DNA of 64,000 nucleotides from Oxalicibacterium flavum (GTDB lineage: Bacteria > Pseudomonadota > Gammaproteobacteria > Burkholderiales > Burkholderiaceae_D). Positions 26,942-35,550 of the stretch are shown one piece after another (position 1 is the stretch's first letter; every line of letters starts with the position of its first letter). The translations under genes were made by a program, and so were the position numbers. The notes beneath the pieces are model-generated. The model had not been told where the DNA came from. It saw only the letters and a list, made by a program, of their open reading frames with translations, and did no database searches. The stretch covers positions 62,001-126,000 of the forward strand of contig NZ_BMCG01000006.1 in NCBI RefSeq assembly GCF_014635065.1. Direction: 5' to 3'.

Positions 26942-28548
26942 GCCTGCTGCAAGTCCGCAATCTGCAGGTCGCCTTCGACGGCCAGCGCGTGGTTGACGAC
27001 GTGAGCTTTTCGATCGCGCCGGGCGAGAAGTTCGCGCTGGTCGGCGAGTCGGGCTCGGGCAAGACGGTGTCGGCATTGTCCATCCTGCGTCTGAATCAGG
27101 ACGCGGCCTACGGCGGCAGCATCCTGTTCGACGGCGAAGACCTGTTGCAGCGCAGCGAGGCGGCGATGCGCGCGGTGCGCGGCAAGGACGTCGCGATGAT
27201 CTTTCAGGAACCGATGACGGCGCTGAATCCGCTGTTCACCATCGGCAACCAGATCGCCGAAGTGCTGATGCTGCACGAAGGCTTGAGCAGCAAGGCCGCC
27301 GCGCTGCGTGCAGTGGAACTGCTCGACAAGACCGGCATTCCCGAACCGCAGCGGCGCGCCTTGTCGTATCCGCACCAGTTGTCGGGCGGGCAGCGCCAGC
27401 GCGCGATGATTGCAATGGCATTGGCCTGCAAGCCGCGGCTGCTGATCGCCGACGAGCCGACCACCGCGCTCGACGTGACCATTCAGGTGCAGATCGTCGA
27501 ACTGCTGAACCAGCTGCAGCGCGAGGAAAACATGGCGGTGCTGATGATCACGCACGACCTGAACCTGGTGCGGCATTTTGCCGACCGCGTGGGCGTGATG
27601 GAAAAGGGGCGTCTGATCGAAGCTGCGCCCACTGCCGAACTGTTTGCCGCGCCGCGCGAGGCGTACACCAGGAAGCTGCTGGCAAGCCAGCCGCACCAGC
27701 TCGTCAATACCGTCGATGCCGCCGCCGCGCCGCTCATGCATGCGGAGAACGTGCGCTGCATCTTCGACATAAAGCAGGGCTGGTTCAAGTCGCGTCCCTT
27801 TGTGGCCGTGGATGACGTCAGCGTCAGCATCGGGCGCGGCGAGACGCTCGGCATCGTCGGCGAATCGGGATCGGGGAAATCAACGCTCGGTCTGGCGCTG
27901 CTGCGCCTGTCGGCCGCGCGGGTGGACGGGCGCATCGCATTCGACGGCAGCGACATCGCGGCCATGAGCAGCAGTGCCTTGCGCCCCTTGCGCGCGCGCA
28001 TGCAGGTGGTATTCCAGGACCCGTTCGCCTCGCTGTCGCCGCGTCGCACGGTCGAACAGATCGTCGGCGAGGGACTGGCGCTGCACCAGCCGCAGCTGAC
28101 GGCGGCGGGCATCCGGCAGGCGGTGGCCGACGGGCTGCAGGAAGTCGGCCTGTCATCCGAACTGATGTCGCGCTATCCGCACGAATTCTCGGGTGGTCAG
28201 CGGCAGCGGATCGCGATCGCGCGGGCGCTGGTGTTGAAGCCCGACCTGATCCTGCTGGACGAACCGACCTCGTCGCTCGACGTCTCGGTGCAGCAGCAGG
28301 TGCTGCGCCTGCTGGCCGACCTGCAGGCGCGCTACGGCATTGCCTATGTGTTCATCAGTCACGATCTGGCCGTCATCAAGGCGATGGCGCATCGCGTGAT
28401 GGTCATGAAGGATGGGAAGGTGGTGGAGCAGGGCGTGACGTCGGAGGTGCTGGCACAGCCGAAGCAGGCTTACACGCAGCGTCTGCTGCAGGCATCGACA
28501 TACGCATCGATGGACATGGGCCGCGCAGGAGAAGCGGGCCCGGTCTGA
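26938..28548 (+). CDS. yejF: Peptide ABC transporter ATPase with two nucleotide-binding domains (YejF-like)
   Basis: A 536-residue fusion of two ABC ATPase domains. The start at 26938 overlaps the yejE stop. Domain 1 has GESGSGKTVSA, LSGGQRQRAMI and LLIADEPTTALD; domain 2, from about residue 280, has [22 protein letters not shown] and LILLDEPTSSLD. Both domains retain all motifs, so both sites should hydrolyse ATP. In two-permease importers like this one, a single double-domain ATPase replaces the usual DppD/DppF pair. The last gene of yejABEF; the convergent mltD ends 22 bases after it. Confidence 0.94.
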   Translation: MSLLQVRNLQVAFDGQRVVDDVSFSIAPGEKFALVGESGSGKTVSALSILRLNQDAAYGGSILFDGEDLLQRSEAAMRAVRGKDVAMIFQEPMTALNPLFTIGNQIAEVLMLHEGLSSKAAALRAVELLDKTGIPEPQRRALSYPHQLSGGQRQRAMIAMALACKPRLLIADEPTTALDVTIQVQIVELLNQLQREENMAVLMITHDLNLVRHFADRVGVMEKGRLIEAAPTAELFAAPREAYTRKLLASQPHQLVNTVDAAAAPLMHAENVRCIFDIKQGWFKSRPFVAVDDVSVSIGRGETLGIVGESGSGKSTLGLALLRLSAARVDGRIAFDGSDIAAMSSSALRPLRARMQVVFQDPFASLSPRRTVEQIVGEGLALHQPQLTAAGIRQAVADGLQEVGLSSELMSRYPHEFSGGQRQRIAIARALVLKPDLILLDEPTSSLDVSVQQQVLRLLADLQARYGIAYVFISHDLAVIKAMAHRVMVMKDGKVVEQGVTSEVLAQPKQAYTQRLLQASTYASMDMGRAGEAGPV

Positions 28549-28570
28549 AGGTGGAGGCAGGTGAGGCGCT

Positions 28571-30058
28571 TCAGCGCGCCGACACCTTGGCCGAGGCCAG
28601 GCTCACCTTGCCGCGATTGTCGGCGCGGGCGACGGCCTTGCTGGCCTTGCCGGTTTTCGACGCGACCTGCGGAGCGCCATGCAGCACCAGCTTGGTACCG
28701 GCCACCAGCTTGTCGCTGCGCAGGTTGTTCCAGCTGCGGATCTGCGCGGCGCTGACCTTGTGGCGGCGCGCCAGCGACGACAGGGTGTCGCCGCTCCTGA
28801 CGGCCACGCTCAGCTTGCGGCCTTCCGGCACGTCCGGCGCCATGGCGAGGACGGCATTGTCGGCAACTTCCGAGGTGATGTCCTTCTGCATGCCTTCCGG
28901 CCGCGGCACGAGAATCGTCGAGCCGGCCTTCAGCACCATCTTGGGCGGAATGTGGTTGACCTCGCGCAGCACTTGCGGCGTGGTGTTGAATCTGGCGGCG
29001 ATGGTCTCGATGCGTTCGCGCGCGCTGGTCACGCGGTGCGCGGTCCACGACGACAGCGAGTGCGTCCAGTTGGCCAGGTTGGCGCGAAATTTCTCGGCAT
29101 TGCTTTGCGGCAGCAAAATTTGCGTGTTGCTGCTGCCGGTGATGACCGGACGGTTGAACTGCGGGTTCAGCGCCTTGAATTCCTCGAGTGGCAGTTCCGC
29201 CAGTTGTGCCGCCAGCTTGACGTCGATGTCGCGCGTCTTGGCGACGCTGACGAAGTAGGGACGGTTATCGACCTTCAGCAGCGTGATGTTGTAGGCATCG
29301 GGCGTGGCGATGATGTTCTTGACCGCCTGCAGCTTGGGCACGTAGTTGCGCGTCTCGGCCGGCATGTAGGCCGACAGGCTGTTGAAGTCGGTGCCGACGC
29401 CGGCCGCCTCGGCCTTCTTGATCGCGCGCAGCACCGAACCTTCGCCCCAGTTGTAGGCGGCCAGCGCGAGCTGCCAGTCGCCGAACATGCCGTACAGTTT
29501 CTCCAGATAGTTGAGCGCGGCATCGGTCGAGGCGATCACGCTGCGGCGCTCGTCCTTGAACATGGTCTGCTTGAGGTTGTAGTCCAGTCCCGTCGAGGGA
29601 ATGAACTGCCACATGCCGGCTGCCTTGGCCGACGAATAGGCTTCCGGATTGAAGGCCGATTCGATGAAGGGCAGCAGCGCCAGCTCGGTCGGCATGCCGC
29701 GCTTCTCGAGCTCCTCGACCACGTGGTAGAGGTACAGCGAAGCGCGCTTGGTGGTGCGGCCGATGTAGTCGGGGCGCGAGGCGTACCAGGTCAGCTGGTT
29801 GGTGACCAGCGGGTTATCGACCAGATCGGGAATCCCGAAGCCGCGGCGGATGCGTGCCCAGACGTCGGTCTCGCTGCCGACGATGAAGGCGCTCAGCGGA
29901 TCGTCGTCGAGCGCGGGATTGTTCTGCAGCGCGGCATCCTTGGCCCAGTTGTAGGCTGGCAGCGAGAGGTCGCTGGCGTGAACGGCGCTGGAAGAGCAGA
30001 GCAGGAAGGCGGCGGATGAGAGGAGCTTGAATACGGTGCGGACGTCGGACTGAGGCAT
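28571..30058 (-). CDS. mltD: Membrane-bound lytic murein transglycosylase D with LysM domains
   Basis: Cleaves peptidoglycan glycan strands with formation of 1,6-anhydro-MurNAc. I choose the ATG at 30058 (MPQSDVRTVFKLLSS), which opens a signal peptide ending near AVHA; another ATG at 30085 is possible. The 495-residue product has the SLT domain at about 110-260: the catalytic glutamate in LLPFIESAFNP, AAGMWQFIPSTG and LALAAYNWGEG. Two LysM-type repeats follow, one around residue 365-420 and one near 430-475 (VRSGDTLSSLARRHKVS). There is no lipobox with cysteine at the cleavage site that I could identify with confidence, so the anchoring may differ from E. coli MltD. Confidence 0.92.
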   Translation of the reverse strand: MPQSDVRTVFKLLSSAAFLLCSSSAVHASDLSLPAYNWAKDAALQNNPALDDDPLSAFIVGSETDVWARIRRGFGIPDLVDNPLVTNQLTWYASRPDYIGRTTKRASLYLYHVVEELEKRGMPTELALLPFIESAFNPEAYSSAKAAGMWQFIPSTGLDYNLKQTMFKDERRSVIASTDAALNYLEKLYGMFGDWQLALAAYNWGEGSVLRAIKKAEAAGVGTDFNSLSAYMPAETRNYVPKLQAVKNIIATPDAYNITLLKVDNRPYFVSVAKTRDIDVKLAAQLAELPLEEFKALNPQFNRPVITGSSNTQILLPQSNAEKFRANLANWTHSLSSWTAHRVTSARERIETIAARFNTTPQVLREVNHIPPKMVLKAGSTILVPRPEGMQKDITSEVADNAVLAMAPDVPEGRKLSVAVRSGDTLSSLARRHKVSAAQIRSWNNLRSDKLVAGTKLVLHGAPQVASKTGKASKAVARADNRGKVSLASAKVSAR

Positions 30059-30266
30059 GGGAACTCGCAGAAAATACCGACCCATGGACAGCCGGCGAAA
30101 ATGAATACCAGCGAGTGTAAGGACTAGCCGTTTTGGCCGTCAAGTCCTTTAACGAAACGGTAGGGAAAGCCGCGCCGATTCTGGTTCTCGCAGGAAATTC
30201 CGGACGGCCTTGCCGGCGTTTTTGTGCGTGGGTTGCCGCCCGCAATCCGCGTCCTGTGCCATCCTG

Positions 30267-31046
30267 TCAACGGAAGTTATTCTTCCATTCACGCAGCGCG
30301 GCAAACACGGCGACCGTATCGTCGCCCTCGACCCTGCCTTCGCGATGCAGCTGCTCGACGATGGCCGGCTCGCGTGCGCGCAGGAAGGGGTTGGTGGCTT
30401 TCTCCAGGCCGATGCTGGACGGCACGGTCGGCACGTCGCGGTCGCGCTTGGCCTGTTCGGCCTGCAGCCGCTCCGCCACCGTGCGGTTGTCCGGTTCGGC
30501 GGCGTGCGCGAAGCGCAGGTTGGACACCGTGTATTCGTGGGCGCAATAGACCTTGGTGTCGTCCGGCAGCGCCGCCAGCTTGTCGAGCGAGGCCAGCATC
30601 TGTTCCGGCGTGCCTTCGAACAGGCGGCCGCAGCCGCCGGCGAACAGGGTGTCGCCGCAGAACAGCCAGCCCTGTTCCTTCGCCACGTAGGCGATGTGGC
30701 CGCGCGTGTGGCCCGGCACGTCGAGTACCGAGAGGGTCAATCCAAGCTCGGGAACGTGCACCGTGTCGCCTTCCTGCAGGGCGGTCGTGACGTTGGCGAT
30801 GCGGTCGTTGCGCGGCGCGAATACCGGCACCTTGGCATGACGCAACAGTTCGGGCACGCCGCCGACATGGTCGTTATGGTGATGAGTCAGTAAAATAGAG
30901 ACCAGGGACAATTGATGTTCCTTCAGCGCCGCCAGCACGGGCGCGGCGTCGCCGGGATCGACCACGGCGGCATGCGTGCCGTCGTGGATGATCCACAGAT
31001 AATTGTCGTTGAACGCAGGGACAGTCAGTATCTTCAACATGGGCAT
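30267..31046 (-). CDS. gloB: Hydroxyacylglutathione hydrolase (glyoxalase II)
   Basis: Hydrolyses S-D-lactoylglutathione in methylglyoxal detoxification. The 259-residue protein has the metallo-beta-lactamase fold with the metal-binding [10 protein letters not shown], the [10 protein letters not shown] histidine, and [18 protein letters not shown], all diagnostic of GloB. The C-terminal domain for glutathione binding contains ATNPFLR. The ATG at 31046 has GGAAGAAG about 8 bases upstream; the ATG at 31040 is also possible. The start region overlaps the first codons of the divergent methyltransferase gene, so each promoter must lie inside the other gene. Confidence 0.95.
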   Translation of the reverse strand: MPMLKILTVPAFNDNYLWIIHDGTHAAVVDPGDAAPVLAALKEHQLSLVSILLTHHHNDHVGGVPELLRHAKVPVFAPRNDRIANVTTALQEGDTVHVPELGLTLSVLDVPGHTRGHIAYVAKEQGWLFCGDTLFAGGCGRLFEGTPEQMLASLDKLAALPDDTKVYCAHEYTVSNLRFAHAAEPDNRTVAERLQAEQAKRDRDVPTVPSSIGLEKATNPFLRAREPAIVEQLHREGRVEGDDTVAVFAALREWKNNFR

Positions 31047-31827
31047 GGACGATTCTTCTTCCGAAAAATCGATTATATCGCTGGGCGCCTGGCTGCAGAG
31101 CCCGGCCGGCAATTACGTGCGCGACTGGGAACAGGCGCGCCTGGAGGAATTGACGGCCGACATCTTCGGCTTCAACGCGACCCAGATCGGCCTGCCGCAG
31201 ATCGAAACCCTGCGCGGCAGCCGCATGCCGCACACCTGGCTGACCGATACCAATCTGCCGGCGGACGGACACGACAATGAAAAGCGGCCGCTGGTGGTGA
31301 TCCAGGAATTCGAGGAACTGCCGTTCGAGACGGCCAGCATCGACCTCGTCTTGCTGCCGCACGTGCTGGAATTCGCCGAGGAGCCGCATCAGGTGCTGCG
31401 CGAGGTCGAGCGCGTGCTGATCCCGGAAGGGCAGGTCATCATCTGCGGCTTCAATCCGTGGAGCCTGTGGGGCGCGCGGCAGGCGCTGGGGCGCATGATC
31501 GATGCGCACTTCCTGCCGGAAGAGGGAGAATTCATCGGCCTGCCGCGCATGCGTGACTGGCTCAAACTGTTGAACATGGAGGTCGGCAACGGCATCTTCG
31601 GCTGCTATGCGCCGCCGTTCGAATCGGAGCAATGGCTGAAGCGCTGCGCCTTCATGGAAAGCGCGGGCGCCAACGGCTGGCCGGTGTTCGGCGCCGTGTA
31701 TATCGTGCAGGCGATCAAGCGCATCAAGGCGATGCGCCTGATCGGACCGGCATGGAAAACGAAAAAGGCGCCGGCGGCGGCAGGCGTGCCGGCCACCAAC
31801 AAAATACACAGACAAAGAGTGCGATGA
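31039..31827 (+). CDS. Class I SAM-dependent methyltransferase
   Basis: About 262 residues from the ATG at 31039 ([12 protein letters not shown]); a second ATG at 31045 is equally possible. The protein resembles the Methyltransf_11 family; the recognisable part is the acidic [35 protein letters not shown] region, where [19 protein letters not shown] corresponds to motifs after the SAM loop. The usual N-terminal glycine-rich SAM loop is hard to see. It is a common neighbour of gloB and rnhA in betaproteobacteria. The stop overlaps the rnhA start (ATGA). The substrate is unknown. The start overlaps that of gloB on the other strand. Confidence 0.8.
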   Translation: MGMDDSSSEKSIISLGAWLQSPAGNYVRDWEQARLEELTADIFGFNATQIGLPQIETLRGSRMPHTWLTDTNLPADGHDNEKRPLVVIQEFEELPFETASIDLVLLPHVLEFAEEPHQVLREVERVLIPEGQVIICGFNPWSLWGARQALGRMIDAHFLPEEGEFIGLPRMRDWLKLLNMEVGNGIFGCYAPPFESEQWLKRCAFMESAGANGWPVFGAVYIVQAIKRIKAMRLIGPAWKTKKAPAAAGVPATNKIHRQRVR

Positions 31828-32258
31828 GCAAAGTACATATTTATACCGACGGCGCCTGCAAGGGGAATCCGGGGCGCGGTGGCTGGGGAGCGCTGCTGGT
31901 CATGGGCGAACACGAAAAGGAAATCTTCGGCGGCGAGGCTGCCACCACCAACAACCGCATGGAACTGAAAGCCGTGATCGAGGCGCTCAATGCGCTCAAC
32001 CGTTCGTGCGAAGTGATCGTGCATACCGACAGCCAGTACGTGCAGAAGGGCATCAGCGAGTGGATACATGGCTGGAAGCTGCGCGGCTGGAAGACCGCCG
32101 CCAAGGAGCCGGTCAAGAATGCCGACCTGTGGCAGGCGCTGGACGCGGCGCAGGCGCGTCATCAGGTCGAATGGCGCTGGGTGCGCGGGCACAACGGCCA
32201 CGTCGAGAACGAACGTGCCGATGCGCTGGCCAACCGCGGCGTGGAAGCCGTGGCCTGA
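31824..32258 (+). CDS. rnhA: Ribonuclease HI
   Basis: Degrades the RNA strand of RNA-DNA hybrids (R-loops, Okazaki primers). The 144-residue protein begins [20 protein letters not shown], with the first catalytic Asp in YTDGAC. It then has [15 protein letters not shown] (catalytic Glu), VHTDSQYV (second Asp) and the C-terminal [16 protein letters not shown] with the last acidic residues. The ATG overlaps the methyltransferase stop. dnaQ follows 41 bases downstream, the same rnhA-dnaQ pairing found in many proteobacteria. Confidence 0.96.
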   Translation: MSKVHIYTDGACKGNPGRGGWGALLVMGEHEKEIFGGEAATTNNRMELKAVIEALNALNRSCEVIVHTDSQYVQKGISEWIHGWKLRGWKTAAKEPVKNADLWQALDAAQARHQVEWRWVRGHNGHVENERADALANRGVEAVA

Positions 32259-32299
32259 CGATCATCATCATCGAATCATCCGAATAAGAGAAGGAATGC

Positions 32300-33010
32300 A
32301 TGCGACAAATCGTGCTCGATACCGAAACCACCGGCCTGAACGCGCGTTCGGGCGACCGCATCATCGAGATCGGCTGCGTGGAAATGATCAACCGCCAACT
32401 GACGGGCAACAATTTCCATCACTACATCAATCCCGAGCGCGATTCGGAAGAAGGCGCGCTGGCAGTCCACGGCCTGACCACCGAATTCCTCAGCGACAAG
32501 CCCAAGTTCGCCGAGATCGTTGACGAGTTCTGCGAATACATCAGCGGCGCCGACGTCATCATCCATAATGCGCCCTTCGATATCGGCTTTCTCGATGCCG
32601 AACTGCAGCGGCTGAACATGCCGGTGTTCAAGGATCACATCGGCGAGGTTCTCGACACGCTGGTCCAGGCCAAGGAAATGCATCCGGGCAAGCGCAACTC
32701 GCTCGATTCGCTGTGCGACCGCTATGGCATCTCCAACGCGCACCGCACGCTGCACGGCGCGCTGCTCGATGCGGAACTGCTGGCGGAAGTCTATCTGGCG
32801 ATGACGCGCGGGCAGAACAGCCTGTCGATGGATCTGGGCGAGGAAGAAGCGGGCGGCGGCGTGGCACTGGAAATGGTGGCGATCGCCGACATCCTCGTGC
32901 ACTGCGCCAGCGAGGAAGAGCTCGCCGCGCACGAAGCACTGCTCGACGGACTCGACAAGCAGGTCAAGGGCACATCGCTGTGGCGTACGGCGCCTCAGGA
33001 AGCTGCATAA
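32300..33010 (+). CDS. dnaQ: DNA polymerase III epsilon subunit (3'-5' proofreading exonuclease)
   Basis: The 236-residue protein begins MRQIVLDTETTGLNARSGDRIIEIG, with Exo I DTET motif near the N-terminus. The Exo II region is ADVIIHNAPFDIGFLDAEL, and the Exo III motif with its catalytic histidine is HGALLDAELLAEVY. This is the normal set for DnaQ. The C-terminal tail (after about 185) is expected to bind the alpha subunit. A ribosome-binding AAGGAA precedes the ATG. The tRNA-Val gene starts 43 bases downstream with its own promoter. Confidence 0.96.
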   Translation: MRQIVLDTETTGLNARSGDRIIEIGCVEMINRQLTGNNFHHYINPERDSEEGALAVHGLTTEFLSDKPKFAEIVDEFCEYISGADVIIHNAPFDIGFLDAELQRLNMPVFKDHIGEVLDTLVQAKEMHPGKRNSLDSLCDRYGISNAHRTLHGALLDAELLAEVYLAMTRGQNSLSMDLGEEEAGGGVALEMVAIADILVHCASEEELAAHEALLDGLDKQVKGTSLWRTAPQEAA

Positions 33011-33015
33011 GGGAA

Positions 33016-33044
33016 TTGATGCACGCAAGCAGTTGTGCCATAAT
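33016..33044 (+). promoter_or_regulatory. Predicted promoter of tRNA-Val
   Basis: TTGATG (33016-33021) and CATAAT (33039-33044) are separated by 17 bases and sit 9 bases before the tRNA. Confidence 0.65.
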
Positions 33045-33053
33045 ACGCGGCTC

Positions 33054-33128
33054 GGGAGGTTAGCTCAGGGGTAGAGCGATCGCCTCACACGCGATAGGTC
33101 ACAAGTTCGAAACTTGTACTTCCCACCA
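33054..33128 (+). tRNA. tRNA-Val (anticodon CAC)
   Basis: A complete cloverleaf can be drawn by eye: acceptor GGGAGGT pairs with ACTTCCC (one G-T pair), the D arm carries AGCTCAGGGGTAGAGC, the anticodon stem ATCGC/GCGAT has loop CTCACAC with anticodon CAC, and the T arm ACAAG/CTTGT has loop TTCGAAA. CCA is encoded at 33126-33128. It reads GTG codons, the commonest valine codon in these genes. Confidence 0.96.
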
Positions 33129-33136
33129 CATTCCCC

Positions 33137-33167
33137 AAAGGCCATGTCGCTCGGCATGGCCTTTTTC
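33137..33167 (+). terminator. Intrinsic terminator after tRNA-Val
   Basis: AAAGGCCATG and CATGGCCTTT form a 10-bp stem with an 8-base loop, followed by TTC. The remaining bases to 33297 contain no feature. Confidence 0.9.
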
Positions 33168-33297
33168 ATTGTCTGTTCCGGCAAGTCCCATCTTCGGTTT
33201 CCCTTGTCTGCCAATGCCGGCGGGACAGTTGCGTCTGCAAGATGCATGAGACTTCGCGGCGAATGAAGACGCGCAGCACGGCGACCGCTCAAACGAA

Positions 33298-33323
33298 AAC
33301 GGCCCGCGTTGCAGCGGGCCGTT
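33298..33323 (-). terminator. Intrinsic terminator downstream of thiD
   Basis: AACGGCCCGC and GCGGGCCGTT form a 10-bp stem around GTTGCA; on the minus strand it is followed by a TTTTCGTTT tract. Confidence 0.9.
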
Positions 33324-33343
33324 GGAAGAGGCAAACGCCGGAA

Positions 33344-34141
33344 TCAGCCGCAGAAATCGACCGGCAGCCGGCGCGGGAAATACTGGCCGGCGCCCGGCCG
33401 GTCGGCGTCGCGCAGCGTGCGCCATGTGTAGCCCAGCGCATTCTCTACTGCGGTGCGAATATCCTCGCCGAGGGCGAGGCGGCCGGCCAGCGTGCTGGCC
33501 AGCGTGCAGCCGGAACCGTGATAGCTGCCGGGCAGGCGGTCGCAGGTGAAGGTGGCGACGCTGCCGTCGCGCGAATACAGGCGATTGTGGACCTGGTCTT
33601 CCTCGCCGTGGCCGCCGGTGATCAGCAGATGGCGGCAGAACGGCAGCAGTTTTTCCGCGCACTGATCGGGCGTGCCTTCCGGCAGTTCGGCCAGGATGCG
33701 CGCCTCCGGCAGGTTGGGCGTGGCGACGGTGGCGATCGGCAGCAGGCGTTCGCGCATTGCGTAGCCGACCTCATCCTTGCCGAGCGCGCCGCCGCCGCCG
33801 GCGCGCAGCACCGGGTCGCAGACGATGGGGGCGTCGCCGAGGCGCTTCAGAATCTGCACCACGGTATCGACCATCTCGACCGAACCCAGCATGCCGAGCT
33901 TGGCGCCGGCGATCGTCAGGTCGCCGATCACTGCATCGGCCTGGGCCAGCACCCATTGCGCGTCGAGCACGCGAAAGTCGGAAACGTCGATCGAGTTCTG
34001 CACGGTCAGCGCAGTGACGGTCGGCGCAGCATGGCAGCCCTGCGCCATCAGCGCTTCGATGTCGGCCTGCAGGCCGGCGCCGCCGCTGGGATCGTGACCG
34101 GACAGACAGAGAACAACCGGGCGGGGAGAAACAGTATTCAT
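33344..34141 (-). CDS. thiD: Hydroxymethylpyrimidine/phosphomethylpyrimidine kinase
   Basis: Phosphorylates HMP and HMP-phosphate in thiamine synthesis. The 265-residue ribokinase-fold protein begins with VLCLSGHDPSGGAGLQADIEAL, whose SGHDPSGGAGLQAD loop is diagnostic. It has AGAKLGMLGSVEMV, VCDPVLRAGGG and the anion-hole GSGCTLASTLAGRLALG with the catalytic cysteine and aspartate region. No thiamine-pyrophosphate riboswitch was found in the 225 bases upstream. A terminator follows directly. No other thi gene is in the window. Confidence 0.95.
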   Translation of the reverse strand: MNTVSPRPVVLCLSGHDPSGGAGLQADIEALMAQGCHAAPTVTALTVQNSIDVSDFRVLDAQWVLAQADAVIGDLTIAGAKLGMLGSVEMVDTVVQILKRLGDAPIVCDPVLRAGGGGALGKDEVGYAMRERLLPIATVATPNLPEARILAELPEGTPDQCAEKLLPFCRHLLITGGHGEEDQVHNRLYSRDGSVATFTCDRLPGSYHGSGCTLASTLAGRLALGEDIRTAVENALGYTWRTLRDADRPGAGQYFPRRLPVDFCG

Positions 34142-34366
34142 GCAAACGGTTCCTTGCCAATCGTGGCATGTCGATGATGAAGGGCGGCAGCGTGCGAGCG
34201 CTGCCGATCGGCGGCGCTATTATAGGCTGTCCGCTGTGAAAAATGCTTTTGCGCGCCACCGTGCCGCGGGCGTACCATGCGTGCGGCACGGCGATGACCG
34301 GAAGGACATCGGCTTCGATGAATAGGCAGTCTGCCGTTTGGCGGCAGAGAAGGATGAAAGGAACAC

Positions 34367-34729
34367 ATGGGAAACGATCTGACGACCGACGAGTTCGATG
34401 CATTGAGACAGATCGCGCAGGACAGCGGGCGCGGACGGCCTTCGGCCTGCGTGTCGCGCAACGCCAAGCGCCTCGCTGGCCTGAAGTACATCGCGCATAC
34501 GCGTGACGGCCGCTTCGAACTGACCGAAAAGGGGCGACAACTGCTGTTCATACAGAACTGCATCGACGGTTTGCGCGCGGTCGCGGCCGATCCTGCCACG
34601 CAACTCCCGCGCGACGTGGCGACCTTTCTCGGCAAGAAGGGGCATATCGCCGCCGGCAGCGCGACTGCCTTCGAGATCACGCAGAAGGGTCGGGAATGCC
34701 TGGCCGACATCGACGCGCGCCTCACATAG
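34367..34729 (+). CDS. Small hypothetical protein, winged-helix-like with a repeated motif
   Basis: Not recognised. The 120-residue protein begins MGNDLTTDEFDALRQIAQDS. Two similar segments are visible: residues about 55-65 (RFELTEKGRQLLFI) and 100-112 (AFEITQKGRECLAD), each F-E-x-T-x-KGR, the form of the strand/helix end of a winged helix. A short basic segment (SRNAKRLAGLKYI) before the first copy could be a DNA-recognition helix. No signal peptide, transmembrane helix or cysteines in pairs. The ATG follows AAAGGA. It is monocistronic as far as can be seen and precedes ompW by about 130 bases on the same strand. Confidence 0.6.
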   Translation: MGNDLTTDEFDALRQIAQDSGRGRPSACVSRNAKRLAGLKYIAHTRDGRFELTEKGRQLLFIQNCIDGLRAVAADPATQLPRDVATFLGKKGHIAAGSATAFEITQKGRECLADIDARLT

Positions 34730-34793
34730 AAGCTGCCTGTATGCGTCGGGTGCGGCGCCGCCTGGTCGCGACTGCGATTTTCCTGTCTTTTGA

Positions 34794-34817
34794 TTGATAT
34801 CAAAATGTTGATATCAA
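34794..34817. promoter_or_regulatory. Two identical 10-bp palindromes upstream of ompW
   Basis: TTGATATCAA occurs at 34794-34803 and again at 34808-34817, separated by AATG, so their centres lie 14 bases apart. The pair sits about 45 bases upstream of the ompW start, a typical operator place. The half-sites TTGAT/ATCAA recall FNR/CRP-type sites, but the 4-base spacer of an FNR box is missing within each copy. The cognate regulator is unknown. Confidence 0.55.
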
Positions 34818-34860
34818 CGCCCATTTACCTTAACGATGTTTCATCAACCTGGAGAACATC

Positions 34861-35484
34861 GTGAAAAAGGGAATGGCAGCATTGGTGCTGTTTTTATCGG
34901 CTACCGCAGGCACGCCGGCATTGGCACAGCAACAGACGCAGGAAGGATCGTGGCTGGTACGCGTACGCGCGGCGCATCTGAATCCCGCGGACAAATCGGA
35001 CCCGGTCGGCGGCGTCGGCGCGTCGAACCGCCTGACCGTGGATTCGAAGACGATTCCGGAAATCGACATCAGCTACTTCTTCACGCCGAACTGGGCGGCG
35101 GAGCTGATCCTGACCTATCCGCAGAAGCAGCGCGTGGCGCTCGACGGCAACGACATCGGCAGCTTCAAGCATCTGCCGCCGACGCTGACGCTGCAATACC
35201 ACTTCACGCCCGAGAAGACCTTCAGCCCGTATGTGGGGGCCGGCATCAACTACACGCGGCTGTCGAGCGTGCATCTGCTCGATGGTGCGGCCGATCTCGA
35301 AAGCAGCAGCGTCGGTCTCGCGCTGCAGGCCGGCATCGACTACAAGCTCGATCGCAACTGGTCGCTCAACTTCGACGTCAAGAAGATCCAGATCCGTTCC
35401 GACGTGAACACGGCGGCCGGCACCATCAGCAAGGTCAAGGTTGACCCGTGGCTGATCGGCGTGGGCGTCGGTTACCGTTTCTGA
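34861..35484 (+). CDS. ompW: OmpW-family outer membrane protein
   Basis: The start is GTG at 34861 behind CTGGAGAA. The 207-residue product has a signal peptide ending near PALAQ and the eight-stranded beta-barrel pattern of OmpW: the N-terminal GSWLVRVRAAHLNP, PEIDISYFFTPNWAAELI, PPTLTLQYHF, and the terminal strand ending GVGYRF with the C-terminal phenylalanine used for barrel assembly. OmpW forms a narrow hydrophobic channel and is often regulated by oxygen or stress. Two palindromes directly upstream suggest control by a dimeric regulator. Confidence 0.92.
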   Translation: MKKGMAALVLFLSATAGTPALAQQQTQEGSWLVRVRAAHLNPADKSDPVGGVGASNRLTVDSKTIPEIDISYFFTPNWAAELILTYPQKQRVALDGNDIGSFKHLPPTLTLQYHFTPEKTFSPYVGAGINYTRLSSVHLLDGAADLESSSVGLALQAGIDYKLDRNWSLNFDVKKIQIRSDVNTAAGTISKVKVDPWLIGVGVGYRF

Positions 35485-35550
35485 TTGCTCTTTAAAAGCC
35501 TGCATCCGCAGGCGATGGCGACACATGCGGGGCAGTCCGGGCCGGCAGGG

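Noticed and set aside
34142-34366. TPP riboswitch upstream of thiD
   Set aside because: The conserved CTGAGA and ACCTGAT core elements were not found on the minus strand.
34794-34817. FNR box upstream of ompW
   Set aside because: Half-sites TTGAT/ATCAA occur but never with the required four-base spacer in the correct orientation; listed as an unknown operator instead.
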